A stretch of 64,000 nucleotides of DNA from JAVBQB01 sp031549265 (GCA_031549265.1 JAVBQB010000001.1:269441-333440); one strand, 5' to 3'; positions 23,335 to 33,041 are shown, counted from the first letter of the stretch. Notes: a model not told the origin generated them from the letters alone. Numbers and translations: made by a program.

Positions 23335-24816
23335 TTATTGAGGATTGATCGAGTAGTTGGGCGCCTCACGGGTGATATAAATGTCATGCGGGTGCGATTC
23401 CTTGAGCCCCGCTCCGGTAATGCGCATAAACTTCGCGTCGGTCTGCAGATTGGACAGCGTGCGGGTTCCGCAATAGCCCATACCCGATCTCACTCCGCCG
23501 AGCAGCTGGAACACCATATCGGACAGTCCGCCCTTGTAGGGGACGCGGCCCTCAACACCCTCCGGCACAAGTTTTTTGTTATCGTCCTGGAAATACCTGT
23601 CACGGCTTCCTTTGTGCGCGGACATCGCGCCGAGAGAGCCCATACCGCGATAGACCTTGAAGCGCCTGCCTTGATATATTTCGGATTCTCCGGGGCTTTC
23701 CTCGCACCCAGCGAACAGCGAGCCGATCATTACGACGTCGGCGCCTGCCGCAAGCGCTTTAACGACATCGCCGGAGTACTTGATTCCTCCGTCGGCGATG
23801 ACGGGTATTCCATGCTTTGAAGCCTCGCAGGCGACATCGTAGACGGCGGTAATCTGCGGAACGCCGATGCCGGCGACAACCCGGGTCGTGCAGATCGAGC
23901 CGGGGCCGATACCGACTTTAAGCGCGTCGGCGCCGCATTCGATCAGGTCGCGCGCGGCGTCCGCGGTGGCGATGTTTCCGGCGACGATCTGTGCTCCCGG
24001 AAAACGGCTCTTGATGGCCTTGATGCCTTCCATTATGTTGCGCGAGTGCCCGTGCGCAGAATCAAGCACCAGAACGTCAACATTATTTGCGATCAACTCT
24101 GAGGCGCGCTCGAGAAAATCGCCGGTAGCGCCGATTGCGGCTCCGACCAGAAGCCGACCGTTATCATCGCGGGCGGAATTGGGGAACATAACCGCTTTTT
24201 CAATGTCTTTAATTGTGATGAGCCCTTTAAGCGTATAGTTTTCGTCGACAAGGGGCAGTTTTTCGATCTTGTTCTTCTGCAGGATGGCCTTTGCTTGTTC
24301 AAGCGTTGTGCCCACCGGCGCCGTGATCAGGTTGTCCTTGGTCATGACTTCTTCGATGGAGCGCGTCATATCGGTCTCGAACTTGAGGTCTCTGTTGGTG
24401 ATAATGCCGACCAGCTTGCTGCCCTTGCAGATCGGGACGCCGGAAATGCGGTATTTTGCCATTAGATCGTCAGCGTCCTGAAGAGTACGGTCCGGCGTAA
24501 GCGAGAACGGATTGGTGATTACGCCGTTTTCCGAACGCTTGACTCGGTCGACCTCCTCGGCTTGGGCTGATATGCTCATATTTTTGTGAATAACGCCGAT
24601 ACCGCCTTCTCTGGCCATTGCGATCGCCATCCTGGACTCGGTGACGGTGTCCATCGCGGCGCTCATCAGTGGCACACACAGCGATATCTTTTTTGTCAGC
24701 CTGGTGGACAGCTCCACCTCGGACGGCAAAACTTCACTTTTTGCGGGGATGAGCAGCACGTCGTCAAACGTTATACCCTCTTTAACAAATTTTGAGTTGA
24801 AATCGGAATTTATCAC
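23335..24816 (-). CDS. guaB: Inosine-5'-monophosphate dehydrogenase
   Basis: A 493-residue enzyme converting IMP to XMP for guanine nucleotide synthesis. The catalytic loop VGIGPGSICTTR places the nucleophile at C309. Two CBS domains occupy about 97-210 (SGVPICKGSKLVGIITNRDL and KLPLVDENYTLKGLITIKDI). The flap GSRDRYFQDD and YKGGLSDMVFQLLGG are present. The start is GTG 24816 with GGGAGG upstream. A promoter and a small palindrome lie just upstream. It is full length for the family. Confidence 0.97.
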   Translation of the reverse strand: MINSDFNSKFVKEGITFDDVLLIPAKSEVLPSEVELSTRLTKKISLCVPLMSAAMDTVTESRMAIAMAREGGIGVIHKNMSISAQAEEVDRVKRSENGVITNPFSLTPDRTLQDADDLMAKYRISGVPICKGSKLVGIITNRDLKFETDMTRSIEEVMTKDNLITAPVGTTLEQAKAILQKNKIEKLPLVDENYTLKGLITIKDIEKAVMFPNSARDDNGRLLVGAAIGATGDFLERASELIANNVDVLVLDSAHGHSRNIMEGIKAIKSRFPGAQIVAGNIATADAARDLIECGADALKVGIGPGSICTTRVVAGIGVPQITAVYDVACEASKHGIPVIADGGIKYSGDVVKALAAGADVVMIGSLFAGCEESPGESEIYQGRRFKVYRGMGSLGAMSAHKGSRDRYFQDDNKKLVPEGVEGRVPYKGGLSDMVFQLLGGVRSGMGYCGTRTLSNLQTDAKFMRITGAGLKESHPHDIYITREAPNYSINPQ

Positions 24817-24829
24817 GCCACACCTCCCG

Positions 24830-24848
24830 GGAAATGATAGTCATTTCC
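24830..24848. promoter_or_regulatory. Palindrome in the guaB leader next to the ribosome site
   Basis: GGAAATGA (24830-24837) and TCATTTCC (24841-24848) form a perfect 8-bp inverted repeat with a 3-base loop, directly against the GGGAGG of guaB. It could be a hairpin limiting initiation or a protein operator; neither is shown. Confidence 0.5.
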
Positions 24849-24879
24849 GCTCGACTAAAATCATATATCGATTCTGTAC

Positions 24880-24909
24880 ATTTTATTACTCGCAAGTTAT
24901 GCTTGTCAA
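24880..24909 (-). promoter_or_regulatory. Promoter of guaB
   Basis: The minus strand has -35 TTGACA (24904-24909) and -10 TAAAAT (24880-24885) with an 18-base spacer, about 65 bases before the GTG start. Confidence 0.72.
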
Positions 24910-25032
24910 TCCGCAAAAGTATTCAATCTAAGAGGAATCATCGACACAAATTTGCGTTTTTCATCAAATTATCATCGATCGGTGCGGCTCTAAAACTTTT
25001 GTATTAAGATTTATATCCTTATTGTGCGCATA

Positions 25033-26061
25033 TCAACCATAAAACTCGTCGATCATCCGGGCAACGTCCAAAACGTCGTTTTCGGTAATATGATAATGTG
25101 TGACCAGCCTGACCAGCCCGCGCGCGTCTCCGGGATTGGTCAGCACTCCCCTGTCGCGGAGCCAGAGCTCGAGCCGGGCGCCGTCGGCAGGCGCCTGCAG
25201 CCGGAAAAAGACCATATTAATATGCACCTTGGATACATCGATTTCGATGCCCGGGATTTCACTCAGCTTCCGTGCCAGCAGACGGGCGTTGCCGTGATCC
25301 TGCGTAAGCCTGCCGGTCATGTCGCGCAGCGCTACCAGTCCTGCCGCCGCGAGAATGCCGGTCTGGCGCATTCCTCCCCCGAGACGCTTGCGGGCGCGAA
25401 TGGCCTGGTCGATAAACTCCTCACTTCCGCAGAGCATCGACCCGACAGGCGCTGCAAGCCCTTTGGAAAGGCAGAACATCACCGAATCGGCGTACTTTGC
25501 GATCTCTGCCGGGCTTACGCCCAAGTGGTGCGCGGCGTTGAAAAGGCGCGCGCCGTCGAGGTGGACTTTCAGTCCGTGCCTGTCGGCGACGGCGCGTATA
25601 TCCCGCATGTACGAGATCGGCGTGACCGTACCGCCGCCGTGAGCGTTTTCGATGCAGATTAGGCTGGTTTTGGGATAATGAATATCGGTTGTATCACGAA
25701 CGGCGTCCTCGACTTCGCGTATATCCATCATGCCGTCGGACGATTCCAGCATAAAGAGGTTGACGCAGGACAGCGCCGCCGCCGCGCCCGCCTCGTGTTC
25801 GACTATGTGGCAGTGACGGTCGACAATTGCTTCGTCACCGCGGGCGCAGTGGTTCATTATCGCGATCTGATTGCCCATGGTACCGGACGGAACAAAAAGC
25901 GACCGGGGGAATCCTGAGATACGCGCGGCTTCCCTTTGGAGCTCATGCACGGTGGGATCGTCGCCGTAGACGTCGTCGCCGACCTCGGCAGCAACCATCG
26001 CCTGCCGCATTTCATCGGTCGGCTTTGTAACGGTATCGCTTCTCAAATCAATTAGTCTCAT
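25033..26061 (-). CDS. ltaE: Low-specificity L-threonine aldolase
   Basis: A 342-residue PLP enzyme cleaving threonine or allo-threonine to glycine and acetaldehyde. It opens with LIDLRSDTVTKPTDEMR as in the family. The His-rich EHEAGAA segment stacks on PLP, and the Schiff-base lysine is K200 in MFCLSKGLAAPVGS. It is cotranscribed with the OGG-type glycosylase 24 bases upstream. It is full length, and no oddity is seen. Confidence 0.93.
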   Translation of the reverse strand: MRLIDLRSDTVTKPTDEMRQAMVAAEVGDDVYGDDPTVHELQREAARISGFPRSLFVPSGTMGNQIAIMNHCARGDEAIVDRHCHIVEHEAGAAAALSCVNLFMLESSDGMMDIREVEDAVRDTTDIHYPKTSLICIENAHGGGTVTPISYMRDIRAVADRHGLKVHLDGARLFNAAHHLGVSPAEIAKYADSVMFCLSKGLAAPVGSMLCGSEEFIDQAIRARKRLGGGMRQTGILAAAGLVALRDMTGRLTQDHGNARLLARKLSEIPGIEIDVSKVHINMVFFRLQAPADGARLELWLRDRGVLTNPGDARGLVRLVTHYHITENDVLDVARMIDEFYG

Positions 26062-26085
26062 GTGTGCTCTCCGGAATGTAAAAAA

Positions 26086-26919
26086 TTATTCGGAAACGGC
26101 GCGCGCTTCCCTGCCGCCTGATCTGCGGTAAAAAAATATGTACTGCTGGGCAATGCCGGCGTATTCGCCGAATGATGCCGGGTCAAAGTCTTTGCCATAG
26201 TTTTCGGCGAGGGCCCGCTTCATCCAGACGTCAACCGGGAAGGCGTCCAGCCGCCGGAGCCCGTAAAGCAAAATGCAGCTCGCGACCTTATTTCCGACGC
26301 CGGGCAGCTTCATTATTTCGCTGCGGGCCTGCTCGAGAGGCATTTGCCTCAGTTCTTCAGCGTTCAGCCGTCCGCTTGCCACGGCGCGCGCAGCCTCGAC
26401 GATGTATGGAGCGCGGTATCCGCTTCTCAGAAATCCGAGATCCTCGGGCTCAAGATCCGCTATAACATCGGCGTCCGGAAAAGTATAATATGTCGTCTCT
26501 CCGGCGTTTATGGGCCGCCCGTATCTCTCGCTGAGCCGCTCTATGATGCCTTTGATCCTTGGAATGTTGTTGCACTGCGAGATAATAAACGAGCAGACAG
26601 CCTCCCAGAAATCCTGGCCGAGCATCCTGATTCCCGATCCGAACTCCGAGGCTTCCGCGACGTATTGGTCATATGCCAAAGCTCTGCGAATGGCCGAATA
26701 GTCCCTGTCAAGGTCAAAAAAATGCCTCAGCAGCTTATCGTCAGAGCTGTCGGTCTCAAGATACAAAACGCCGCTGTCCAGCCTTGCGCGTATCAGATGC
26801 CCGTGAGCCACTCCGGCGTATTCTCCGGACTCGAGCGGGTTGAAACGGAAGCATTGGCCGCATTCAAAGGTATGGGCAAGAGAAAAGGGGTCGTCAATTT
26901 TGAATTGGTATTTGTTCAT
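26086..26919 (-). CDS. OGG1-type 8-oxoguanine DNA glycosylase/AP lyase
   Basis: A 277-residue base-excision enzyme of the helix-hairpin-helix-GPD family with the OGG N-terminal domain (FECGQCFRFNP). The HhH LPGVGNKVASCILLYG contains the catalytic Lys K211, and FPVDVWMKRAL carries the catalytic Asp D230. QDFWEAVCSFIISQCNNI is the usual helix block. The start is ATG 26919; the GTG at 26925 is less likely. Its promoter is at 26979-27008. The nearest family is the bacterial and clostridial OGG1-like group; AlkA-type specificity is less likely because of the OGG_N domain. Confidence 0.9.
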   Translation of the reverse strand: MNKYQFKIDDPFSLAHTFECGQCFRFNPLESGEYAGVAHGHLIRARLDSGVLYLETDSSDDKLLRHFFDLDRDYSAIRRALAYDQYVAEASEFGSGIRMLGQDFWEAVCSFIISQCNNIPRIKGIIERLSERYGRPINAGETTYYTFPDADVIADLEPEDLGFLRSGYRAPYIVEAARAVASGRLNAEELRQMPLEQARSEIMKLPGVGNKVASCILLYGLRRLDAFPVDVWMKRALAENYGKDFDPASFGEYAGIAQQYIFFYRRSGGREARAVSE

Positions 26920-26978
26920 AAGCACTTATCCAAATAATCTGAAATGCGGGATCGGCTTTGCGCATCCCGTGCACAGTA

Positions 26979-27008
26979 ATTATATCACAGGCCTGTCCCG
27001 GCAATCAA
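26979..27008 (-). promoter_or_regulatory. Promoter of the OGG-ltaE pair
   Basis: The minus strand has -35 TTGATT (27003-27008), an 18-base spacer and -10 TATAAT (26979-26984). It starts directly after the terminator of the upstream lipoprotein gene. Confidence 0.72.
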
Positions 27009-27017
27009 GATAATTAA

Positions 27018-27046
27018 AGAGTCCGCCCATGGTCAGGACGGACTCT
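27018..27046 (-). terminator. Terminator after the lipoprotein gene
   Basis: An 11-bp stem (27018-27028 with 27036-27046, one G-U pair) with a 7-base loop is followed on the minus strand by TTTAATTATCTT. Confidence 0.8.
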
Positions 27047-27064
27047 CGAGGATAAATAATTAAC

Positions 27065-27901
27065 TTAAATCGCTGTCTCTGTCGCGCTGGTTCTGACTTC
27101 GTCCGGGATTACGACGTCGGCAACATCGTCGTTGGTTTTGAGTATGGTCATCGTCATCAAATACTTGTTGGCGACGATCTCCACCCCGCCCATAGACGGC
27201 GTGCCGCTGAGGTTTTTGAGGACGGTCTTCATTATGTCGGTGAGGTTGCATTCGAACTTCACTGGCAGGTAGCTGGTCTTGTCAACCCACAGGGTCATCG
27301 GCATATCTCCGAGATTGCTAAATGTGTTGGCGGGCAGAGTGGACGAGTCGCTGCCCTTAAAGAAATCGGAGTTTTTGATAACCTCTTCGATCGATGAACC
27401 GGTAACTAGCCCCTCGAGCTTTATGACGTCCCTGCCGCCGATCTGCTCCACGCCGATTTCTTTAAAGCTCTTCGCGTTTTTCAGGTATACGTTCATATTC
27501 TCAGTTTGAAGGAACTGGGAGGAATTCGTAAGCTCGGTTGTAATTTTCTGCCATCCTTCGCCGACTGAGGTGTAACATACGAGCTTGTTGTCCTGCATTT
27601 CAACATATGACTCGGATTTAATGGCGGCGGAGGAAGCGCTGGTTTTGATTTCCATGTTCACGTAACCGAGAAGCGGGTTCCTCTGCTCAATGATGGTGCC
27701 GGCAGAAGTCATTGACATGGTCTGGCCGGAAACTGAGAGCTCAACTGCAAGGTCGATGGCTGTTTCGGTCTTGTTTATGCCGTCGTAGGCGTCGATAACC
27801 TTTTGGATGATCTGATCCTGGTTGCCCGAGCTGCACGCCGCCAGCGCAAAAACGAGACATACCGCCACAGTCAGCCCGAGGTAAGATTTTATTTTTTTCA
27901 T
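27065..27901 (-). CDS. Putative lipoprotein, DUF6612-like
   Basis: A 278-residue exported protein with a lipoprotein signal MKKIKSYLGLTVAVCLVFAL and lipobox ALAAC, so it should be anchored at the outer face of the membrane. The rest is a beta-rich domain reminiscent of the LolA/LppX fold. Segments include TSAGTIIEQRNPLLGYVNM, VLWVD-like TLWVDKTSYLPVKFECNL and YLMTMTILKTNDDV. The start at 27901 follows AAGGAG; the frame to 28000 crosses the promoter. It is monocistronic, with its own promoter and terminator. The function is unknown. Confidence 0.78.
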   Translation of the reverse strand: MKKIKSYLGLTVAVCLVFALAACSSGNQDQIIQKVIDAYDGINKTETAIDLAVELSVSGQTMSMTSAGTIIEQRNPLLGYVNMEIKTSASSAAIKSESYVEMQDNKLVCYTSVGEGWQKITTELTNSSQFLQTENMNVYLKNAKSFKEIGVEQIGGRDVIKLEGLVTGSSIEEVIKNSDFFKGSDSSTLPANTFSNLGDMPMTLWVDKTSYLPVKFECNLTDIMKTVLKNLSGTPSMGGVEIVANKYLMTMTILKTNDDVADVVIPDEVRTSATETAI

Positions 27902-27971
27902 ATTTCTCTCCTTAAGAATTGTATTAGGGGCAATTTTTAGAATGCCCCTGGCGAGGATTGCCGTACAAAGC

Positions 27972-28000
27972 ATTATAGTATAGGCTTCCTGATTTTGCAA
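27972..28000 (-). promoter_or_regulatory. Promoter of the lipoprotein gene
   Basis: The minus strand has -35 TTGCAA (27995-28000), a 17-base spacer and -10 TATAAT (27972-27977). The leader holds a small hairpin AGGGGCA/TGCCCCT (27926-27932 with 27943-27949). Confidence 0.78.
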
Positions 28001-28088
28001 TCACAATTTGACGAGCCGGAGGTTAGAACATGCCCGAGATGGTACTCATATAATATAGCAAATCTACGGCGAAAGGCGGGCGAAACCG

Positions 28089-28526
28089 TTGTTTATAGTT
28101 TCTCCTGACAAGTTTTTATTGGAAAAATCCAAGTCAACCTTAATCGATACGCCCGACGAATACGCGGTTGCGGCGTTCGCACCCAAGCCCGGACTTGTGA
28201 CGCTCAATGTCAGCCTCGGCGCTAAAACGCTGAGCGCCATGCGAAACGGTAAGTTTTTCAAAGTTTACCCCATAGCGGTGGGAAAACCTGCCACTCCGAC
28301 ACCCACCGGCACATTTAAGATTATTAACAAGCAAGTGAATCCCGGCGAAGTGTATGGCACCCGCTGGATGGGACTCTCTAAGAAAGGGTTCGGAATTCAC
28401 GGAACTAATGACCCCGGCTCGATCGGCAAAGCCGCGTCGCACGGCTGTATCCGCATGAATAACAAGGACATTGAAGAGCTGTTCGCCTATACAAATGTAT
28501 ACTCAACTGTGAATATATTGCCATAA
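28089..28526 (+). CDS. L,D-transpeptidase (YkuD family)
   Basis: A 145-residue catalytic YkuD domain that cross-links or modifies peptidoglycan through a cysteine nucleophile. The motif IHGTNDPGSIGKAASHGCIR gives H104, H118 and C120, all intact. The best start is TTG 28089; an upstream ATG is stopped in frame. No signal peptide is visible from this start, which is odd for an envelope enzyme, so export is unclear. The N-terminal about 35 residues may be a small domain. A TATAAT lies about 35 bases upstream without a clear -35. Confidence 0.87.
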   Translation: MFIVSPDKFLLEKSKSTLIDTPDEYAVAAFAPKPGLVTLNVSLGAKTLSAMRNGKFFKVYPIAVGKPATPTPTGTFKIINKQVNPGEVYGTRWMGLSKKGFGIHGTNDPGSIGKAASHGCIRMNNKDIEELFAYTNVYSTVNILP

Positions 28527-28602
28527 AACTCAAATTAACACTAGTGCAGGAAAGATCAAATATTTACAACAAAATCTCTCACAAAAATAGCATCAAATTC
28601 TG

Positions 28603-28631
28603 TTTTCAATTACTGCCGTTTGTGTTATCAT
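28603..28631 (+). promoter_or_regulatory. Possible promoter of the hybrid kinase gene
   Basis: -35 TTTTCA (28603-28608) and -10 TATCAT (28626-28631) are 17 bases apart. The predicted start near 28638 favours translation from the ATG at 28689. Confidence 0.5.
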
Positions 28632-28688
28632 ATGCGTGAGTATCGTCTGGCCGACGTTGTTTTACGAGGCGGGTTGAAAGGTTGCGGA

Positions 28689-31600
28689 ATGATGAGCGAA
28701 TCTGATGGCGTTAAAAATGTTGCGGGCTCAATTGCTTTTGAGATTCTCAATAATATTGACGCTGCGGTTTTTGTTGCCGATCCGCTAACCAATGAGATTC
28801 TGTTTGCCAGCGACAAGCTGACCGAAAGGCTGGGCGGATGCGACCTGTCCGGCCGGAAATTTGATCCGTCAGTTCCCTTTCCAGGAATGTCACGCGCCAC
28901 ATGTCCGCATCCGGCTTGTGATTCCGGCGGTGTAAAGCGTTATTGGGAAGAGACCGACGCCTCAACCGGCAGGGTCTATAAGAATTGCGATTATTATCTT
29001 GACTTGTGTGAAGTCCGCAGGGTTTATGTTTGCCGTTCTGAGGACGTTACCCGGCAGTATGAGACTGAGTCCGCGCTCAGGACTGAATTGAAAAAGCGCG
29101 CGATTTTGGCCGGGCTGTCTTCGGGGTTTGCTTCCGCGCGTTCTTTTGAAGAAAAAATTGACGAAATACTGAACGCAGTCGGTACTTTTTATGACGTCGA
29201 CCGCGTAGCTTTGTGTAAAGACTGCTCGTCAGACAACACTTTTGCGAATGTTTACGAGTGGAGCGCCAATACAGACGGCGGGAAGCGCAGGCACATCTCC
29301 CGCTTCAAGCTGGCACCAGACGGTGAGATATATTCCTGCCTGTCGGCGGGTAATGTGTTTTTTGCACAGGACAATGACAAAATTGACGGTCGGCTCTCGC
29401 AGGATATCGTCCAGCTTGATTCCCACGGGTTTTTGCTTGCTCCCGTTTTCCTGGAACGTAAGTTTTGGGGTGTGCTGCTGATACTGCATGACGACTGTGA
29501 GCGCCGCTGGAGCAAAAGCGATATTGAATTTTCGCAGGATCTTTGCGCCCGGATCACTGACGGGCTGGAGCGCCGCAAGCTTGAAAGGGATATCGATTTT
29601 TTAAGGCAAAATCTGCGCGAAATAGTCGGCAATGTGCAGGAGGGCATTTTCTGGAAGAACCCGCTTTCGTTCTATACGGATTGCAACGCCGCTTACACCG
29701 ACTTTCTCGGTCTGAGCGCCGGCGACATTACCGGCAAGTGCGACTCCGAAATATATCCCGCCGATGTCGCGGCGCTGCTTGATAACCAGGATGAAACGGT
29801 GATCAGGACGAAGCAGCCGATCCAAAACCAGCTTGTTGAAATAAACTTCGCGCCGGTCAACAGGAAATGGTGCGAGTTGAGCAAAGTGCCGCTGTTTGAC
29901 GGCGATGGCATAGTTGCCTCGATACTCGGTATTTTGGCGGATGTGACCGATAAAAAGACCGACGAGCTCGCCGGTCTTGAGCGCGATGCGGAGCTTGAGA
30001 GCGTTATTGAAAAAGCGGAGAGCGGCGACCGTGCGAAGAGCGAATTTCTCTCCCGCATGAGCCACGAGATAAGAACCCCGATGAACGCGATAATAGGCAT
30101 GACGCGCATTGCTCTTGCCAACGACCAGGTTGACAAGATTCACGCGTGCCTCGTTAATATAGACAGCTCGTCCAAGCATTTGCTGGGAATTATAAACGAT
30201 GTTCTCGACATGTCAAGGATGGCGTCCGGCAGGATGGTGCTGGAGGCGACGGCGTTCGATCTCGAAGAGCTGCTGGTGGGCATAACCGGCATAATGCTGG
30301 CCGATTGCAGCGCGAAGAATCAGGAACTGCAGGTGTTTATCGGCAAAGATGTGCCGAAAACTCTAGTTGGAGATAAAATCCGCCTGGATCAGATCCTTAC
30401 CAATCTCATTTCAAACGCAATGAAGTTCACGCCGGAAAACGGCACCATAAAAGTGAGCGTCTCCCTGATTGCTATAGCGGACGGCCGCGCGAATCTCGAG
30501 TTTGTCGTTTCGGATAACGGCATCGGCATCTCAGAGGATCAAATGTCGAGGATATTCAGCCCGTTTGAACAGGCTAACGGGAGCATATCGCGAAAGTACG
30601 GCGGCGTTGGTCTCGGACTTGCCATCTGTAAAAGCCTGGTTGAGATGATGGACGGCTCTATTCTGGTTAAGAGCGTCCCCGGAAAGGGCAGCGACTTTGT
30701 TTTCGACGTTTTTCTCGAGGTGAGCGCCGGCCAGGAGAGTCCAGGGGTGGGCGCAATAGCTTCCGGAAAAGAATTGAGAATCCTGTTTGTTGACGACAAT
30801 GCCGAAACAAGGCAGCATTTCAAGTCGTTAATGGATGAGTATAATATAGAGACAGTCCTGGCTGAGGACGGCTATCGGGCGCTGGAATTCATGGAACAGG
30901 CGCAAACGGCGAACCGGCCGTTTAACTTCGTCTTCATTGACTGGCAAATGCCCGGAATCGACGGGATAAAGACTTCCAAACTGATACGCGAAAAGTACGG
31001 GGATCAGGCGGCCATTGTTCTCGTTTCTGTCGCCGAATGGGGCGCTATAGAGCCCGAAGCCAGGGCGGCGAATATCGATTGGTTTATCTCAAAGCCGCTC
31101 TTCCCATCTGTGATAATCAATACTATCAATGAAATCATCGGCGTGCCCTCAAAAGCGAAAATTCGGATAAAGAGTTCGGTGGTCCCAGACCTTTCCGGCG
31201 CTAAAATACTGGTCGTTGAGGATGCCGGAATTAACCGCAGGATTATCGAGTCCGCGCTCACGGGGTCGAATATCAGCATTGTTTTCGCTGAGAACGGTCT
31301 GGACGCGGTTGACAGGTTTTCATCGGATTCGAATTCGTTCGACCTGATACTCATGGATATTGATTTGCCGGATATCAGCGGACTGGAAGCGACGCGGCGT
31401 ATTAGGTCAACGGCATTGAGAAAAGCGAAGCACATACCGATAATTGCCTTGACGGCGAATGTATCAAAGGATGACATCAGAGCGTGCCTGATGGCAGGCA
31501 TGAACGATCATATGTCAAAACCAGTTGACGGGAACAGGCTTGTCGAGATATTATGTCTATATCTGAAAGAAAAAATAACCGATCATACTTTGGTGAAGGA

Positions 31601-31991
31601 AGGAAACTCAAAAATGGATTCTCTTGCTCAATACACTGAATATCTGCCTGCTATCGATGTCAAAGACGGACTTGGCCGCGTCAGGAATAATAAAAAGCTC
31701 TTTTGCACTATGCTTAAGAGTTTTAAGAACAATTCTATGCTCGCCGAAGTCATCGCCGCCATCGAGAGCAACGATCTGGAGAAGGCGCATTACCAGGCGC
31801 ATACCCTCAAGGGTGTCGCCGGAAACCTTTCGCTGAAGGCTTTGTTTGAAATTGTCAATCCGCTTATGATTTCGCTGAAGGACGGCAAAGTGCCCAACGG
31901 CATTATTCCCATACTTGAAAATGAGATGAAGAACACGATGGAGCAGGTCGATAAGCTGATAGAACAGCTTACCGCGGAGGTTGCGACTTGA
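28689..31991 (+). CDS. Hybrid sensor histidine kinase: PAS-GAF-PAS-HisKA-HATPase-REC-REC-HPt
   Basis: A 1100-residue cytoplasmic phosphorelay protein with no membrane helix. Using ATG 28689, a Cys-rich PAS spans about 15-125, a GAF 135-295 and a second PAS 310-425. H459 in SHEIRTPMNAI is the phospho-acceptor. The ATPase boxes are NLISNAMKF, DNGIGI and GGVGLGLAI. Two receivers follow, with D751 (FIDWQMPG) and D890 (LMDIDLPD). The C-terminal HPt has H1038 in AHTLKGVAGN. All phospho-residues are present. Earlier in-frame starts (28620, 28632) are less likely given the promoter. The stop overlaps the next gene by four bases, so the HD-GYP regulator is the probable output partner. The signal is unknown. 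Confidence 0.92.
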   Translation: MMSESDGVKNVAGSIAFEILNNIDAAVFVADPLTNEILFASDKLTERLGGCDLSGRKFDPSVPFPGMSRATCPHPACDSGGVKRYWEETDASTGRVYKNCDYYLDLCEVRRVYVCRSEDVTRQYETESALRTELKKRAILAGLSSGFASARSFEEKIDEILNAVGTFYDVDRVALCKDCSSDNTFANVYEWSANTDGGKRRHISRFKLAPDGEIYSCLSAGNVFFAQDNDKIDGRLSQDIVQLDSHGFLLAPVFLERKFWGVLLILHDDCERRWSKSDIEFSQDLCARITDGLERRKLERDIDFLRQNLREIVGNVQEGIFWKNPLSFYTDCNAAYTDFLGLSAGDITGKCDSEIYPADVAALLDNQDETVIRTKQPIQNQLVEINFAPVNRKWCELSKVPLFDGDGIVASILGILADVTDKKTDELAGLERDAELESVIEKAESGDRAKSEFLSRMSHEIRTPMNAIIGMTRIALANDQVDKIHACLVNIDSSSKHLLGIINDVLDMSRMASGRMVLEATAFDLEELLVGITGIMLADCSAKNQELQVFIGKDVPKTLVGDKIRLDQILTNLISNAMKFTPENGTIKVSVSLIAIADGRANLEFVVSDNGIGISEDQMSRIFSPFEQANGSISRKYGGVGLGLAICKSLVEMMDGSILVKSVPGKGSDFVFDVFLEVSAGQESPGVGAIASGKELRILFVDDNAETRQHFKSLMDEYNIETVLAEDGYRALEFMEQAQTANRPFNFVFIDWQMPGIDGIKTSKLIREKYGDQAAIVLVSVAEWGAIEPEARAANIDWFISKPLFPSVIINTINEIIGVPSKAKIRIKSSVVPDLSGAKILVVEDAGINRRIIESALTGSNISIVFAENGLDAVDRFSSDSNSFDLILMDIDLPDISGLEATRRIRSTALRKAKHIPIIALTANVSKDDIRACLMAGMNDHMSKPVDGNRLVEILCLYLKEKITDHTLVKEGNSKMDSLAQYTEYLPAIDVKDGLGRVRNNKKLFCTMLKSFKNNSMLAEVIAAIESNDLEKAHYQAHTLKGVAGNLSLKALFEIVNPLMISLKDGKVPNGIIPILENEMKNTMEQVDKLIEQLTAEVAT

Positions 31992-33034
31992 ATAAAGAGA
32001 CTGTTCTCGTTGTTGACGATGTTGAAATGAACAGAATCATTCTCGAGGATATACTTGAAAACCACTACCATATAGAGCACGCGAGTAACGGAATTGAGGC
32101 TATTTCGTGTCTGTTTTCGGCTGCCGTGATGCCGTCTATTGTCCTGCTCGATATCATGATGCCGGAAATGGATGGCTTCGAGGTTCTCGAGCTGATGAAA
32201 AACAACCCGCTCACTCAAAAAACGCCGGTGATTTTTATTACCGCCGCCGACGCGTCAACCAACGAGAGCAAGGGCCTGTCGATGGGTGCCGTGGACTATA
32301 TACCGAAGCCCTTTGACCCCGAAGTGGTCAAGGTGCGCGTCTCCAACCAGATCAAGCTGAAGAACTACAGCGACAAACTTGAGCGGATGGTGGAGGATAA
32401 GGTCGAGGAACTTGTTAAGACCAAGGAGAAAATACTCGAAACCCTTGCGAACATAATCGAATACCGGAACCTTGAGTCGGGGCATCACGTGCGCCGCTCC
32501 AGTGAGCTTACAAAGCTGCTAGTCAGACACATGGTCAGAAAACCGGTTTTTGAGAAGCAGCTGGCCGATATGGACATCGACATCATCTCAAAAGCAGTCC
32601 AGCTTCACGACGTCGGAAAAATCGCGAGTCCCGACAGGATACTGCTGAAACCCGGGCCGCTCGAGAAAGCGGAGTTTGAGATAATCAAGTCGCACTCCAC
32701 AGTCGGCAGCGACATTATCCGCTCGCTTATTGAGTGCGACGATGATCTTTATCTTAATTACTCTTACGACATATGCAGGCACCATCACGAACGATGGGAC
32801 GGAACCGGTTATCCGGACAAATTGCGGGCGAATGATATACCGGTAGCCGCTCGCATCCTGTCGGTTGTGGACGTTTATGACGCGCTCGTCAGCAAACGTG
32901 TTTACAAGCTGCCGTTCTCGCACGAACAGTCGATGCGGATTATCGTTGACGGCTCCGGAACTCAGTTTGACCCGGAAATTGTAACGGCGCTGGTGGAACT
33001 CAATGAACAGTTCGCGAACTTCAGTGTCAGATAA
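31988..33034 (+). CDS. Response regulator with HD-GYP domain (RpfG-like)
   Basis: A 348-residue protein. The N-terminal receiver (about 1-125) has its phospho-Asp in LLDIMMPEMDGFE and its Lys in PKPFDPE. A coiled linker at 130-150 is followed by an HD-GYP domain with LHDVGKI and HHERWDGTGYPD, the signature of cyclic di-GMP (or related) phosphodiesterases. The start is TTG 31988 with GGAGG upstream, within a four-base overlap (TTGA) with the kinase stop. This indicates translational coupling and a shared pathway. No GGDEF gene lies in the window. Ligand specificity is inferred from the family only. Confidence 0.93.
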   Translation: MNKETVLVVDDVEMNRIILEDILENHYHIEHASNGIEAISCLFSAAVMPSIVLLDIMMPEMDGFEVLELMKNNPLTQKTPVIFITAADASTNESKGLSMGAVDYIPKPFDPEVVKVRVSNQIKLKNYSDKLERMVEDKVEELVKTKEKILETLANIIEYRNLESGHHVRRSSELTKLLVRHMVRKPVFEKQLADMDIDIISKAVQLHDVGKIASPDRILLKPGPLEKAEFEIIKSHSTVGSDIIRSLIECDDDLYLNYSYDICRHHHERWDGTGYPDKLRANDIPVAARILSVVDVYDALVSKRVYKLPFSHEQSMRIIVDGSGTQFDPEIVTALVELNEQFANFSVR

Positions 33035-33041
33035 ATAGCAA

